A stretch of 64,000 nt of DNA from Begonia masoniana (Eukaryota > Streptophyta > Magnoliopsida > Cucurbitales > Begoniaceae), in contig CM039502.1 in the NCBI GenBank assembly GCA_022432975.1, forward strand, positions 9,529,151-9,593,150. Direction: 5' to 3'. Under the pieces are notes generated by a model. The model was not told the origin of the DNA. It worked only from the letters and a program-made list of their open reading frames with translations, and did no database searches. This document shows positions 43,480 through 62,624 of this stretch, piece by piece; within the stretch, counting starts at the first letter, position 1, and each line of letters opens with the position of its first letter. The translations under genes were made by a program, and so were the position numbers.

Positions 43480-44880
43480 GTGTTAATACTGTGAGAGTTT
43501 TGTTTAAAAAATATCATACTTCAAGGGTTAAAGTGATTTTTACCCTTTAAATTATTGTTCATTTAAACAATTGACGTTTATGTAATATTAACGTAACCAT
43601 CGTAGTCGTTCGAATATTTGTTTATTCTCATATTCAACCGTTTACGGCAGAAGTCGTAAACATGGCTTCTAACTTTAACATTTTCTTGCGTGGTTAACTA
43701 TAATTCAACTATTTTATGTACAAGTTAACTAACTTAAAACTAATACATCTAAAATACCAATTTTAAAAGACAAAACGATAAAATAATCGAAGATAATAAG
43801 ATTAATTATCAAATGCGACGAGGTCATGGAAAGAAAAAGGTCACGCCAAGTTCAAAGGCCGTAAAACATCTTTAGAATACTTCACGTAAGGAACAAACTC
43901 ATTTCCTCCTTTTTGCCATCGATCAAATGCAGTGGACAAGGGTAGATTTCCTTTTTAGTTAATGAACATTCTTTTCAACTTTTTCCTCCCTCACTTCATT
44001 ATTTCACACACTGCTTCTGAAAACCAGCCGACAAAAATGATTGGTGTAGCTAGACAATAATCGAAGCTTGTCGCGACAGCACATATTAATCAGCCCTCAG
44101 AAAATTTCCCAAGAGCAGATGACAAAGGAATTCTTTTTTTTTTCTCTAAAAAAAGACATCTCTAAAAAAATAAAAGAGAAATGCAAAAATTCGCATCAAA
44201 GCAGACGAGAGTAAACTATAGCCTCTGAAAGCACATTTCCAACATGTTGTTTCATATATATTGTGTGAAATACGATCAGACAAGCAAATAAGAAAAAAAA
44301 AAAACATTTTGCAAACACGGAAAACAAATTTTTGAAAACGAGAAATCAAGTGAAGAAAACGAAATCAATGCAAAACTAGGCAGATCAGATTAAAAATAAA
44401 AATAAAACAACCAAAAAGGCAAAGACGTACCTGCAAAACAAATTCTAAAGGACGCACCTCAATAAGAAGGCAAATCTAGGGTTTCAAAGTGCAAAGGAAG
44501 AAAATTTTGTTCTGTGCTACCATGAAGTCACATATGCATTAGGTATAACGTTTCTACTGAGTTAGTCATTCACTGACCTCCTCTCGATTCAGGTAAGGAG
44601 AAGAGTGGTTAGCTCCAACGGAGTTCGGAAGAGGCTCTTAGTTGTTTATTTTATGTTGAACTCAATTGTATTCCATGGTAAGGATTGAGTAGTTTGATTT
44701 GGAATTATAAACTCTAATTATTGGATTGATTCTCTTTAATTTCATGCACAGTTGGATGTTGTTAAGAATTTTATTTCATATTGCATTATCTTCTTGAGAT
44801 TTCATTACGTGGACTTGACTGTAATTACTTTAAAGACTTCCGTTGTAACAATTTAGGATTTCAAAATTCATATTAAAATT

Positions 44881-47800
44881 TTGAAATTGTCAAATCAAAA
44901 TAAGTCAAACTTAAAATCAGATTTAAGGGAAAAATGCAGTAGGATTTCTTCTCTGAAAATCCGATGCATAACCAATTACAACTCAAAAAATTCGAGCTGC
45001 ACTCAAATTTCTGGCATATCTTCTTGCATATTAATTGATTATAGAGCTACAAACTCTTTTATATCCCTTAAACATGCTATGAAGTTAGAAATCAAAGTAG
45101 AATCCTTAGAGTATAAATTGAGAGTAGCTACACCATCGAGCAAAGTTATGTTTGTCAACTCTATTCTTAGAAAATGTGATGTGTGTATTAAGGGAAACCA
45201 ATTGGAGGCAGATTTAATTATTTTGGCAATGTACGATTACGATGTTATTCTTGGAATTGATTGGTTTACCAAGCACTATCCGACTATTGATTGTCGCAAG
45301 AAGATGATAAAATTTCAATTGTCTGGAAAATAGCCATTCTTTTTCTACGAATACCCTAAAGATTCGAGAGTTCCAGTGATATCAACTATGCGAGCTCGAA
45401 TATTATTGAGTTTGGGATGCATTGGAATTCTGGTCAGTGCTATATATTTTGAACCTGAAAGAGCCACGACTTTGGATAATGTGCCAATAGTCTGTGATTT
45501 TATGGATGTTTTTCCCGACGACCTGACAAAATTACCACCTGCGAGAAATGTGGAATTCAGTATTGATCTGCTACCTGGAACGACGCCGATCTCTAAAGCT
45601 CCTTATAGAATGACACCAAGCGAATTAAAAGAGTTAAAGTCTTAACTTGATGATTTGCTGAAGAAATGATTTATTTAACCGAGTTTCTCACCCTGGGGAG
45701 CACCGATATTATTTGTGAAAAAAAAAATGGATCTATGAGGATGTGTATTGACTATAGAGAGCTAATATGCTGTCAATCGTTACCCATTTACCAACTTGTC
45801 ATTCGCCAGAAGCTTTTCGTCCAGAAAATTGTCCTCAATTGACTTATCGTTATTTGATGCATGATCTTGAATCTTTAAGTCGGGTGGTTTCTTAATAGGT
45901 GGTAGGACCTGCAATGGTGATTCTCCCAAATTTTCAACGTACTGCTTCCCATTAGACTCAAGAGAGTCGCTTGGTTGACGTGAAGCTTCCCTTATTACAG
46001 TGTTATGGAGTTCCACCCAAAATATGTCATCACTAGCTTTTGGATACTTTATTGATTTGAACACCTTAAATTTCACCTCTTCACCTTCTACTCGCAATTT
46101 AAGCTCACCTTTTTGTACGTCAATTAATGCTCCTCCAATTGCTAAGAACGGTCGGCCTAAAATAATAGGGATGTCACGATCTTCTTCCATATCAAGAACC
46201 ACGAAATCAGCGAGAAAAATAAACTTGTCAACTTTGACTAGGACATCTTCAATTACCTTATACGGATGCTTTATAGACCGATCAGCCATCTGTAAAATTA
46301 TTTCCGTGGGCTTCGCTTCACCAAAACCAAGCTTTTGAAAAATAGATAGTGGCATTAAATTTACACTAGCCCCCAAATCACACAATGCCCGCTCAAAAAT
46401 TGACTTCCCAATTTCACATGGTAAGGTGAAACTTCCCAAATCTTTCAGCTTTTGTGGAAGCTTACGTTGAATAATGGCACTACATTCCTCAGTCAAAGCG
46501 ATCATGTCATATTCGTCAATCTTTCGTTTGTGAGACAAGATATCCTTTAAGAACTTTACATAGCTGGGCATTTGCTCCAGAGCCTCAACGAAAGGAATGT
46601 TAATGTGTAGCTTCTTGAATATTTTCAAAAATTTTCCGAACTGTTTGTCCATCTTTACATTCATTAAGCATTGAGGAAAAGGAACCTTTTTTGTTACCTT
46701 AGATAGATTTTGAGATGAGGCTTTTTCTGACTTCTGTGCTTCACTTTCAACCAGAGATGATGATGAATCTGTATTTTTATATTCAGCTGTCTTCTTAATG
46801 TCTTGTTCCGATTTTTCAATCACCGCGCCACTCCTAAAGGTAATTGCATTGCATTGCTCTTTTGGATTTACTTCCGTGGAACTCGGCAATGCACCGTGAG
46901 GTCGCCCATTTAGTAGATTGGCGATTTGGCCCACTTGAGTTTCTAAGTTTCGGATTTGAGCTGATTGATTTTGTAAGGTAGTGCAAGTTTCTACCATGAA
47001 CTTGTTGGTGTGTTTGCCCATTTTAGCGACTATCTCTTCAAGACTGGGCTTTTTCTCTTGGAATGACTGGGCTTGTTGGGAGGAGTGTGGCATTTGCACG
47101 ACATTATTTGGATTCATCCATGAGAAATTCGGATGATTGTTGCGTGCTCCTGTGTAGTAATTATTTGCATTTTAAAAATTTGGCATGTTGTAGTTCCCAA
47201 CAAAGTTTTCTTGCTCGGACGAATTAGTTTCCATTTGATTTCCTTGGTGGCATTCCCCACTTGCATGTGGTCCTTGGCACCATTGGTAGACTCCTTTTGA
47301 AGAATAAATCGAGTTGACCAGAGCTTGATTATTCTGTAGTTGCTTAGTTAGAGATGCGATTTGAATAGTTAAACCCTTTACTGCGTCCATCTCAGGAGTG
47401 CTCGGTTGCTTTTTCAGAATTTGCCGATCGACAGGACATTGGTCATTATTCAATGCTAACTCTTCCAGTAAAGTAAATGCTTCTAATTCTTTCTTTTGGA
47501 GAAGTGAACCACCGGCAGTTGCATTAACTAGTGTCCTTGTGGAGGCTGATAAACCAATAAAAAATGTTTGGATTTGCATCCAACGTGGCAAACCATGTTG
47601 TGGGCACTTGCGTAATAGTTCCTTGAAACGAGCCCATGATTCATATAGCGTCTCCCCGTCGAATTGGTTGAAATTAACAATCTCATTATGGTACTTTATA
47701 GTCTTCTCAAAAGGGAAGAATTTAGATAGAAACTTTTGGCACAAATATCAATTGCTGAGAATTGACGACTTATTTGATTAATTAAAGGAAGTGGCAGTTT

Positions 47801-49680
47801 TCTCGAATATTGATCTCAGATCTGACTATCATTTGCTAAGAATTAAGGAAGATGATGTGTTCAAAACGACATTTCGCACAAAATATGACCATTTTGAATT
47901 TCGAGTTATGTCATTTGGATTGAGTAATGCACCAGCTGCATTTATGGATTTGATGAATCGAATTTTCAAGACATTCTTAGATAATTTTGTAATAATTTTT
48001 AACGACGACATCCTCATCTATTTGAAGAATAGAGAGGAACATGAAGAACACTTGAGAATTGTTTTATCAACGTTGAAACGTAAAAAGTTATATGCAAAAT
48101 TTTTCTAGTGTGAATTTTGGATGGAAAAAAGTGATTTTTTTCGGTCACATTGTTTCAAAAGAGGGTATATCAGTGGACCCAGTGAAAATTGAAGATGTTA
48201 GTAAATGGCCACAACCAAAGAACGTGGTTGAGATAAAGAGTTTTCTTGGTCTTGCGGGATATTATCGGAGATTTATAAAAGGATTTTCAAGATTAGTCAA
48301 CCCGCTTACAAAACTAACCAAGAAAGATGCCAAATATTTATAGACTGATGAGTGCAAACAAGGTTACAGGAGCTAAATAAGAGATTATCTCAACACTTAT
48401 ACTTATCATCCCATCTGGATCAAGAAAATATGTGGTGTACAGTGATACTTCAAAGTATGGACTATGATACGTTCTCATGCAAGAAGAAAAAGTTGTAACT
48501 TATGCCTCGAGACAATTGAAGGATCACGAGAAGAACTACCCAACTCATGATTTAAAACTTGCAGTGGTGGTTCATGAATTGAAAATTTGGAGACACTATC
48601 TTTATGAGAGAGATGTGAAATTTACACTGATTATAAAAGTCTGAAGTATTTCATAACTGATAATGATCTAAATATGAGGCATTGCAGATGGTTGGAATTA
48701 GTAAAGGACTATGACTGCGAAATTATTTATCATCCTGACAAGGCTAATGTTGTAGCTGATTCATTGAGTATAAGAGCATCGTCACAAGTTTCATCATTGC
48801 GGTGGATTCCATGAAAGTTAACTAAGGAAATGCAGAAATCTGATATCGAAGTTATACCGCTTGGATTATTGGAAATATTATCTGCTATAACGCTTCAGTC
48901 AAGTTTGCTTGAGCAAATAAATGATAAGCAACGTGGCGATACATTTATTTACAAGGTGAAAGACGAATTAGAAGCTGGAAATGTTTCTGAGTTCTCTATA
49001 TCAGATGACAGGATTGTCTAGTTTAAAAAAAGAGACGGTGTATATCTGATGATACTGGATTAAAGATGACTATCTTGGAGGAAGCACACTTAACCTTCTA
49101 CTCGGTACATCATGGTTCAACCAAAATGTATCGAGATTTGAAGCAGCATTATTGGTGCGCGCAGATTGAAAGTAGACGTAGATAAATTCGTCAAAAAATT
49201 TCTCATTTATCAGCAAGTCAAAGCGGAACACCAACGACCTGTTGGTACATTGCAACCACTCATAGTGCCTTATTGGAAGTGGGAGCATATCACTATGGAC
49301 TTTGTAGTGAGATTTCCTAAGACATATAAGAGTCACGACTCTATATGGATTATAGTAAGAATTACATATACTATGAATTAGTATGTCTGGCTTTATGTTA
49401 AGAAAATTGTCAGACTTTATGGTACGCCCATTTCTATCATGTCTGATCGAGATACACGTTTTACCTCTAAATTTTGGAAGAGTATGCAGAAAGCTATGGG
49501 TACTTAGTTAAACTTCAGTATAACTTTTCACCCACAGACAGATGGACAATCGAAAAAGAGAATTCAAACCTTAGAGGATATGCTACGGGCTTGTGCTATT
49601 GATTTTCAAAGAAATTAGAGTAAAAACCTACCACTGGTGGGGTTCACCTATAACAACAGTTATCAAGCTTCGATTAGAAT
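44881..49680 (+). pseudogene. Ty3/Gypsy pol relic, copy B, split by insertion
   Basis: Protease region 44990-45333 is open over 150 codons, with FISLKHAMKLEIKVESLEYK and YDVILGIDWFTKHYPTID, but its active-site DSG position reads DYR. RT starts at 45450 (VCDFMDVFPDDLTKLPP), breaks at 45762 and resumes at 47746 ([11 protein letters not shown]). Then follow [10 protein letters not shown] near 48000, SFLGLAGYYRRFIKGFSRL, RNase H pieces and integrase ([29 protein letters not shown]) to 49680. Less damaged than copy A in places, but still full of stops. Confidence 0.88.
45763..47745 (-). pseudogene. Inserted gag-protease fragment of a different Gypsy element
   Basis: Two long minus-strand frames, 47172-47744 and 45780-47117, separated by a stop near 47172. 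The first is gag: FPFEKTIKYHNEIVNFNQ, ETLYESWARFKELLRKCPQH, ASTRTLVNATAGGSLLQKK. The second has coiled QSAQIRNLETQVGQIANLLN and a retroviral-type protease (CDLGASVNLMPLSIF, ADRSIKHPYKVIEDVLVKV, IILGRPFLAIGGALIDV). DLGAS is the variant active site of Athila-like plant elements. No LTR, RT or target duplication borders it. It replaces about 25 bases of the host RT. The 445-codon frame is intact, so the insertion is recent relative to the host relic. Confidence 0.85.
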
Positions 49681-49689
49681 TAGGGATGG

Positions 49690-50547
49690 GCGAGGTACTC
49701 AGTTAAAACGAGCTGGAACCGGACCAAAAATTTTGAAACGACCATGTGAGGGACCGGGATTTTTATCCCAAAAATTTCAGAATCAACCGTATGAGGGACC
49801 GGCCGTGTGAATATGCCTAAGGAACTACAGGTCATTTGCTGATCTTGTAAAATCACACTCTCGAGAAGCATAACAGTATCTGACTACGTCTTCTGCGGTA
49901 AATACCAGCAATTCGTTCACATCGACTACATCTATGATAATATATGTACCGAATAGTTACGTCTTTAAGTACCCCACCCTCCCGGTAGTGGTCAAGCTCG
50001 CGTAAAATAAGCGAACTATTTTGTCAGAGTTGTCTCCCCACATGTCGTAGACCTCGTGCAATGCGATGTTGTCAAACATTTTTTTGATCTCCAACGACTC
50101 CCAGTCGCTGAAATTGACAGTCTTCCCATAAACAATCGAGCGGATTGACATATCCCGCTCGAACTGTGGTTGACACGCCTGGTTTCAAAATTCCATTAAC
50201 AGATAACCAGGCGACGGTCGCGGCACTTGATCTGGAACACCTTGCGACGAAGGTGCCCGGTTTGATGGGCCAGCTTATGCCTGGAGGAGCCTTTCGTTTA
50301 AAAAATTTTTGTGGGCCCATTGCAAAGAGTATGGTTTGGGATTTTTGGCTATTAAGCGGCTCGACTTTCGGATTTTCTCCGATTCAGAGTCTCGGTTTTG
50401 GATTTTTGACAGTGGAGGGCTCAAGTTTGAGTTCTGGACAATGAGGCTTCGGATTTTGGGATTTTGATCGGCGATGGCTGAGATTTGAGGATTTTCGACT
50501 ACAAAAATCACTGATTTGATGATTTTTCTCTCGATTTCAGAAGACAA
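49690..50547 (-). pseudogene. Transposon-associated ORF remnant of unclear family
   Basis: Minus-strand frames read KNPKPYSLQWAHKNFLNERL, then IVYGKTVNFSDWESLEIKKM, FDNIALHEVYDMWGDNSDKI and VRLFYASL, across two frameshifts and stops. The FVRLFYA-type wording resembles the putative plant transposon protein found with cucurbit and legume retroelements, but I cannot place it firmly. The distal part is also in copy A (about 40210-40584), where the LTR cuts it. Confidence 0.4.
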
Positions 50548-50559
50548 GGGTACACATGG

Positions 50560-50998
50560 GGCCGATTTTATTTATACTATAGAGAGATCGGCCCCCCGTG
50601 TGAGAGAGATCGCCCTCCGTTATCAGCCATAGGTTGAACACGGCCCCCCACGCTTCAGGAAAGGCTCCCGTTTTAAAATTGCTCTGTAACACGGGGGGCC
50701 GAGCTAAAATGAACGGCCCCCCGTGTTTTTCCAAGTGTAATGCTCGTGCGCAGAGAGTTCTACACCCCGGGTCAACCCCCGAATAGAACGAGGGGCTGTT
50801 TATTTTAGGTCGGCCCCCCGTGTTTTTCCACGTGCACGAGGGGTTATACTCCCCAGCGTTGACCCCCGTAGAGAACGGGGGGCTGCGGTTGGAGAACGAT
50901 CTCCCGTTCTATTTGTAAAATACGAAACGGGAGGTTATCGGGCGTCTTCCGGGGTTTAAATTATTAAGTTTTTGATAGTTTGAAATTTGTTTTGTTAG
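50560..50998. mobile_element. GC-core MITE relative (right end)
   Basis: GC-rich words (GGCCCCCCGTG, GAACGGGGGG, CTCCCGTTCT) lead to a right end (TTTGTAAAATACGAAACGGG, GGTTATCGGGCGTCTTCCGG, TTTGATAGTTTGAAATTTG, TTTTGTTAG) homologous to the right ends of the MITEs at 35.9 and 43.5 kb. Its own left inverted end was not found; the left end at 43073 could be its partner. Confidence 0.55.
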
Positions 50999-51870
50999 GA
51001 TTAATACGTTGAAGAGTTTTTTAATAAAAACTCATTACTTTGGATCACTTTTTCCAATGTTTCAAAAAACTACAACATTATTTCATTTCTTTCTTACTGT
51101 ACTAATAGAACTTGAACTCTATTTATTTGAATTTGAATATAGAATCAAAGTTTTCATTTTTTTTTTATAAGTTCATTGAAAAAGTTGAATTTTCTTAAGA
51201 AATTTACCTTGAATTTTTTTTGTTCACTTATATAATGTAACAAATCTCAAATAAGGGGTTCTGATAAACCGAGAAAATTGGAAACTAAGAATAGGAATCT
51301 TTGACGAATGGGATCAAGAACAATGAAGTATTATTTCGACGCAAAAAAACTGAACACATCTTAATCTAATTACATTATAAAGCGAATGCATATTCAGTGT
51401 CACATGAGATAGTGTGAGACAAGTAGGCATCTGAGAGGGATGAGCTTAGTAAGCAATGCTTACTAAACTGAAAATTTCAACACAGATGCTCTCCTAAAAA
51501 TAAAATTGTAGCTTTCACGAACATTTCCTCAAGCCTCCAAATCTGGCATAGAAACATGCTTATATTCTTAGAAAAACGGCAGTATAATATTTGGTATTGA
51601 CCAATACCCACAAGTAAAGTAATATTAGAAGAATAAATGACGACGACTCTTGCACATACATGGGGTAAGCCACATGCTTCGTTTTAAGTAGAGTAAGGGG
51701 CTTCCATACATTCTCTTTTCTACCCAAAAAATGGAAGTTTCCAGGGGCAGTCCCCTCAAAAAATACCCACAAAAAGGCACCTGCATAACCACCTACTTCT
51801 ATTTCCTATTTTGCTCCTCCATACATCTGGTCATCTTCAACTTCAGGGCGCTTTCTTCGGAATCTGATTG
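50999..51870. other. Intergenic DNA and 3' side of the RNA helicase gene
   Basis: AT-rich DNA to about 51350, then likely 3' UTR and downstream flank of the helicase. No gene seen. Confidence 0.5.
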
Positions 51871-55677
<3,807 letters not shown>

Positions 55678-56459
55678 ACCAAAGAAAGCACAACTACAAT
55701 ACATCACCAACAAATAAGCAAGATGTTAACCACGTGGGAAAGTAATATGACAAGTGACTATATATATATATATATAAATGAGGAGAAAATTAAAACAAAC
55801 AATGAATGAAAGAACATTGTTTATTAAACTTATCACAAATATTAGAGAGAAGTGAGCATAGGAAAATCCAGAAAAAAGTTAAGGTTGAATTAAAAGATAA
55901 ATTAAAGCGTTGATGTCGTGTACTACACAAATACTCGGTTTCAAAACAAGAGAACAGATAGCACAAATCAAACATAAATTTTATTGTATTCCCAACATTA
56001 ATAAATTGAATAGATAGAACGTCAGAAGAGAAACATCGTAATGTTATGTCCCAAAGATGGATGATCAAATGTTTAGGCTCATTTAGTTCTTAAACAACGG
56101 AGAGAATAGAGTATGAAATGTTTCCACACAAAAATACAAATGATCTATAAAACTAGTTAATCTGACTTCATCCAAAAACAGAGTACATATCTAATTTAAA
56201 TGAAATGAAAGAAGACAAAAAGTAATCAAGGCATCTGAACAAATCCTAACCCTCGCAATTTGACGAAGGCAATAATATCCAGCGTGCATGAAGAATGAAT
56301 ATCATTAGCAGCCTCAAAACTCACAACCCTCGAGATTCAACACAGTACAATCACGACGAAGAACACTCACAGAAACAATAAAACCTAAAAATAGGCGGAA
56401 TCCGCCTTCAGATCTGAGAAATTCGGCAGAACTTGAAAGAAAAATGAATCGTACCTAAA

Positions 56460-56600
56460 GAAGACTTCGTCTCGTAAATACAAATTGAGAAATGCTATGC
56501 TTTCCTTCTCTCTCTCCCTCTTCTCCGTTAAGACTACGCTTCCGCCGGACAGAGAAGCGAAGCGTCGGGAGAGAGAGAGAGAAAGAAAGAAAAGGTCAAG
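56460..56600 (-). promoter_or_regulatory. Likely leader exon of the helicase gene
   Basis: Minus-strand CT-rich leader sequence (TCTCTCTCTCTCTCC near 56570-56580) ends at TTCTTTAG-GTACGA, a good donor at about 56453-56454, facing the acceptor ATTGTAG at about 55695 just before the start codon. Confidence 0.5.
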
Positions 56601-56877
56601 CGTGTATGGCTCTATTTATAGGATGAGGAAGAGAACTCGAAGAAGATGTGTGTGAATTTTCTCGTTGACTTAACCACGGTTAGTTAATTGTTTAGACAGG
56701 TTAGATTGGGTTTATCGTTAATTAAAATTAATTTTTTATTTAAAATTAAATTTTTTACTCTAATCTCATGATTATACGTTAACGCAATTATGCAATTATA
56801 GCCAATACTTTCTTCTTAGTGAACCGCTTTGGCCAATTGGCTCGTGACTCCAGACTAAAATTGAGCGAGCAGACCCC

Positions 56878-57053
56878 TTGCCTTCGAGTCCATCTTCGCT
56901 CACTCGGTCACTGACAACGAGATTATCGCAAGGACTTCTGTCGACGACAAGGTCGAATCCACCAAATGAGTTCATTAACTGTTCTAACTTGTCGGCGTCG
57001 AGTTGCTGCGCGTCGACGAGGTCGATTAAATTCTCTTTTTGATTGGTTTGCTT
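56878..57053 (-). pseudogene. Fragment of a DRM-type DNA cytosine methyltransferase
   Basis: One open minus-strand frame of 58 codons reads KQTNQKENLIDL, AQQLDADKLEQLMNSFGGFD, LVVDRSPCDNL and SDRVSEDGLEGKG. This matches the catalytic domain of DRM1/DRM2-like enzymes around motif IV, where functional proteins have GGSPCNNLAGSNRVSRDGLE. The SPC catalytic tripeptide remains but neighbours are changed (GG to DR, GSNR to VSDR). Upstream are two stops; downstream homology ends abruptly. No other DRM exon was seen nearby. Confidence 0.75.
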
Positions 57054-57387
57054 TTACTACATTCTTGAAGTAAAACTAAGGAGGCCCAAGAGGCCCAATG
57101 ATTGTATGTTATAGATAGTTCATAAGCGACCCCAAACTTAAGTCATTAAATTTGGGAGGTTTATTGTTTTCTTAAGAATGATTCTTCTCCTCTTTTTTTT
57201 TTATTCAATATAATTTATTTCTTAACTATAGTTTGATTAAATCAAATTATTTTAATCCAATGGAACATTTAAATAAACGACATAGACTAAAAGATTGTGT
57301 AAATATAGTCATTATTTGATAATAATAAATACGGAAGTTGACAAACATTAAATTAAAGCAAGTAATGAATTAAATAATAACCAAAGG

Positions 57388-57398
57388 GTAAAAAAAAA

Positions 57399-57468
<70 letters not shown>

Positions 57469-58250
57469 GAAGTTTGAAAAAAGTTGAAAAAAAAGCTTAA
57501 ATATTCGAAAGTGCAAAAAAGAGTTTTGCGATCGACCACATTTAGGTGGCACTAAAATTAATTTAAAAAAAAAACACTAAACGATATGCAATTTACTTGA
57601 AATTTTTATAACATGTTCTCTATATAATAAAAAGATAATCTGAAAATTTTCTTGATTTTCTAACACTTATAAGATTTATCGTCATTTTATTTAATTCTTT
57701 TATAAAATAATTATAATAAATCATGCAATTGTTAGAAAATCACGAAAATGTTTAGATTATTTTCTCATGTTAAATAAAACATGTAGTAAAATTTTCAAGT
57801 AAAATTAATATTGTTTGATAGTTTTTTAAAATTAATGTATAAAGTAAATAAGAAACTAAGATTAATTTTAAAAAATATACCAAACGATATTTATTTTACT
57901 TGAAAGTTTTACCACATGTTTCTCTTAATATAAGAAGGTAATAAAAATATTTTCGTGATTTTATAACATTTGTATGATTTATTATAATTGTTTCATAAAA
58001 TAAGTAAATAAAGTTACAATAAATAGTACAAGTGTTAAAAAATCATGAACATTTTCAGATTATCTTCTCATAATATGGACAACATGTGATAAAAATTTCA
58101 GATAAATTTTATATCGTTTAGTATTTTTTTTAAATTAATTTTAGTGCCACCTAAATGCGGTCGACCGCAAAGTTCTTTTTTATACTTTCGAAAGTTTTCA
58201 ACTTTTTGCCAAACTTCAAGTTTTTTTGTGCACTTTATCCTAACCAAAAT
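57388..58250. mobile_element. Large fold-back (inverted-repeat) element, about 860 bp
   Basis: The ends are long imperfect inverted repeats of about 250 bp. Left: GAAGTTTGAAAAAAGTTGAA, GCGATCGACCACATTTAGG, TGGCACTAAAATTAATTT, CACTAAACGATAT. The right end reverse-complemented: GAAGTTTGGCAAAAAGTTGA, GCGGTCGACCGCATTTAGG, TGGCACTAAAATTAATTT, TACTAAACGATAT. The centre is itself partly palindromic. It has no ORF. A 66-A run (57401-57466) lies in the left end. Confidence 0.85.
57401..57466. repeat. Run of 66 A
   Basis: Preceded by a shorter A-rich stretch with one T. It lies in the left arm of the fold-back element and is absent from the right arm, so it expanded after insertion. Confidence 0.95.
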
Positions 58251-59222
58251 ATATCCTAACTGTTTGGTTGTTTGGCCTTTTCATTTCTAACATTTTATAT
58301 TAATTTAAAAATTTATATTATTGTCTTGCAATTAATCAATTTATTATTTTACTTTTAGGAAAATCTTTCAATTTAATAGTTGTTTTTGTTTATTTTTGTA
58401 ATATCACTTTATCCACTTCCAGTCACATGCATGTTCCTGTCTTTTAACTAGGATGATGAATCATGTTTCTCATGAACAAATATTTATACTTACCAATTTT
58501 TTCATGAACATCTAACTGATTAATTACAATTAATAAGTTAAACTAAACAAATTAATTAGACAATCTAAGTCTTGCACCATCTATGTTTTCCATGGTCATA
58601 GATGTCACAAACATTGAAAAATTCTTAATGAATATAAAACACGAGTAAAATGAGAAAAATTCACCATCAAAATGAATTTTTTCACTTAAGCATATATTAT
58701 ATATAATAACCCTAAAACATAATCATAACCATTCCCCAAACTCTCCACTACCATATATTATACTTCACTTGGGAAAAAATACACAATTTTCTTCTAAAAA
58801 ATTTCGTCCCATGATTTTCAGGCCAACTTAAACAGAATTTAGATCGCGGAACTCTTAAATGATAAATCTGCGTATTTGCACATTCTTTCATGGAACTCAA
58901 ACATTGATTGATATTTTTCAAGGAGAAAAACAGATGAAGTCTCGTAGATAGATGATTATTTCTAAGTATTTTAGAAAATTTCACACAAGTCACGTACGTG
59001 CATAAACACGAGTGTCCTTCGATTAGGGTAGGATAATAGTGTCTTGAAAGCAGTCTCTTTTCCAACGTTAAAATTTCAAAGAATCCTTAAAAACATCAAT
59101 ATATCAGGAACTCTAAACAAGAGTGTCCTTTGACTTCTTCACACAAATAAGAAACTAAAAGTCTTGAATAATTACCAAATAATAATCCCATATAATCAGG
59201 CAGTGGTCCATTTTCAGGTGAT
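58251..59222. other. Intergenic DNA downstream of the GSK3-like gene
   Basis: AT-rich. The 105-codon minus ORF at 58748-59065 has no recognised domain. 59100-59222 is probably 3' UTR of the kinase gene. Confidence 0.5.

Positions 59223-62624
<3,402 letters not shown>

Larger units (their letters stand above)
43076..50058. repeat. Duplicated block, copy B (interrupted)
   Basis: Collinear with copy A over the whole 5 kb, with mostly single-base differences, plus a foreign 1.98-kb insertion at 45763-47745. It carries a second, detached copy of the DUF2045 upstream and leader region (about 44400-44540) that faces no DUF2045 coding sequence. Confidence 0.9.

Noticed and set aside
50547..50950. 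Possible CRISPR-like or regulatory array from repeated GGCCCCCCGTG and GAACGG words
   Set aside because: Spacing is irregular and the genome is plant; the words belong to the GC core of a MITE family.
58748..59065. 105-codon minus-strand ORF
   Set aside because: No recognisable protein family, and all frames around it are closed by stops.
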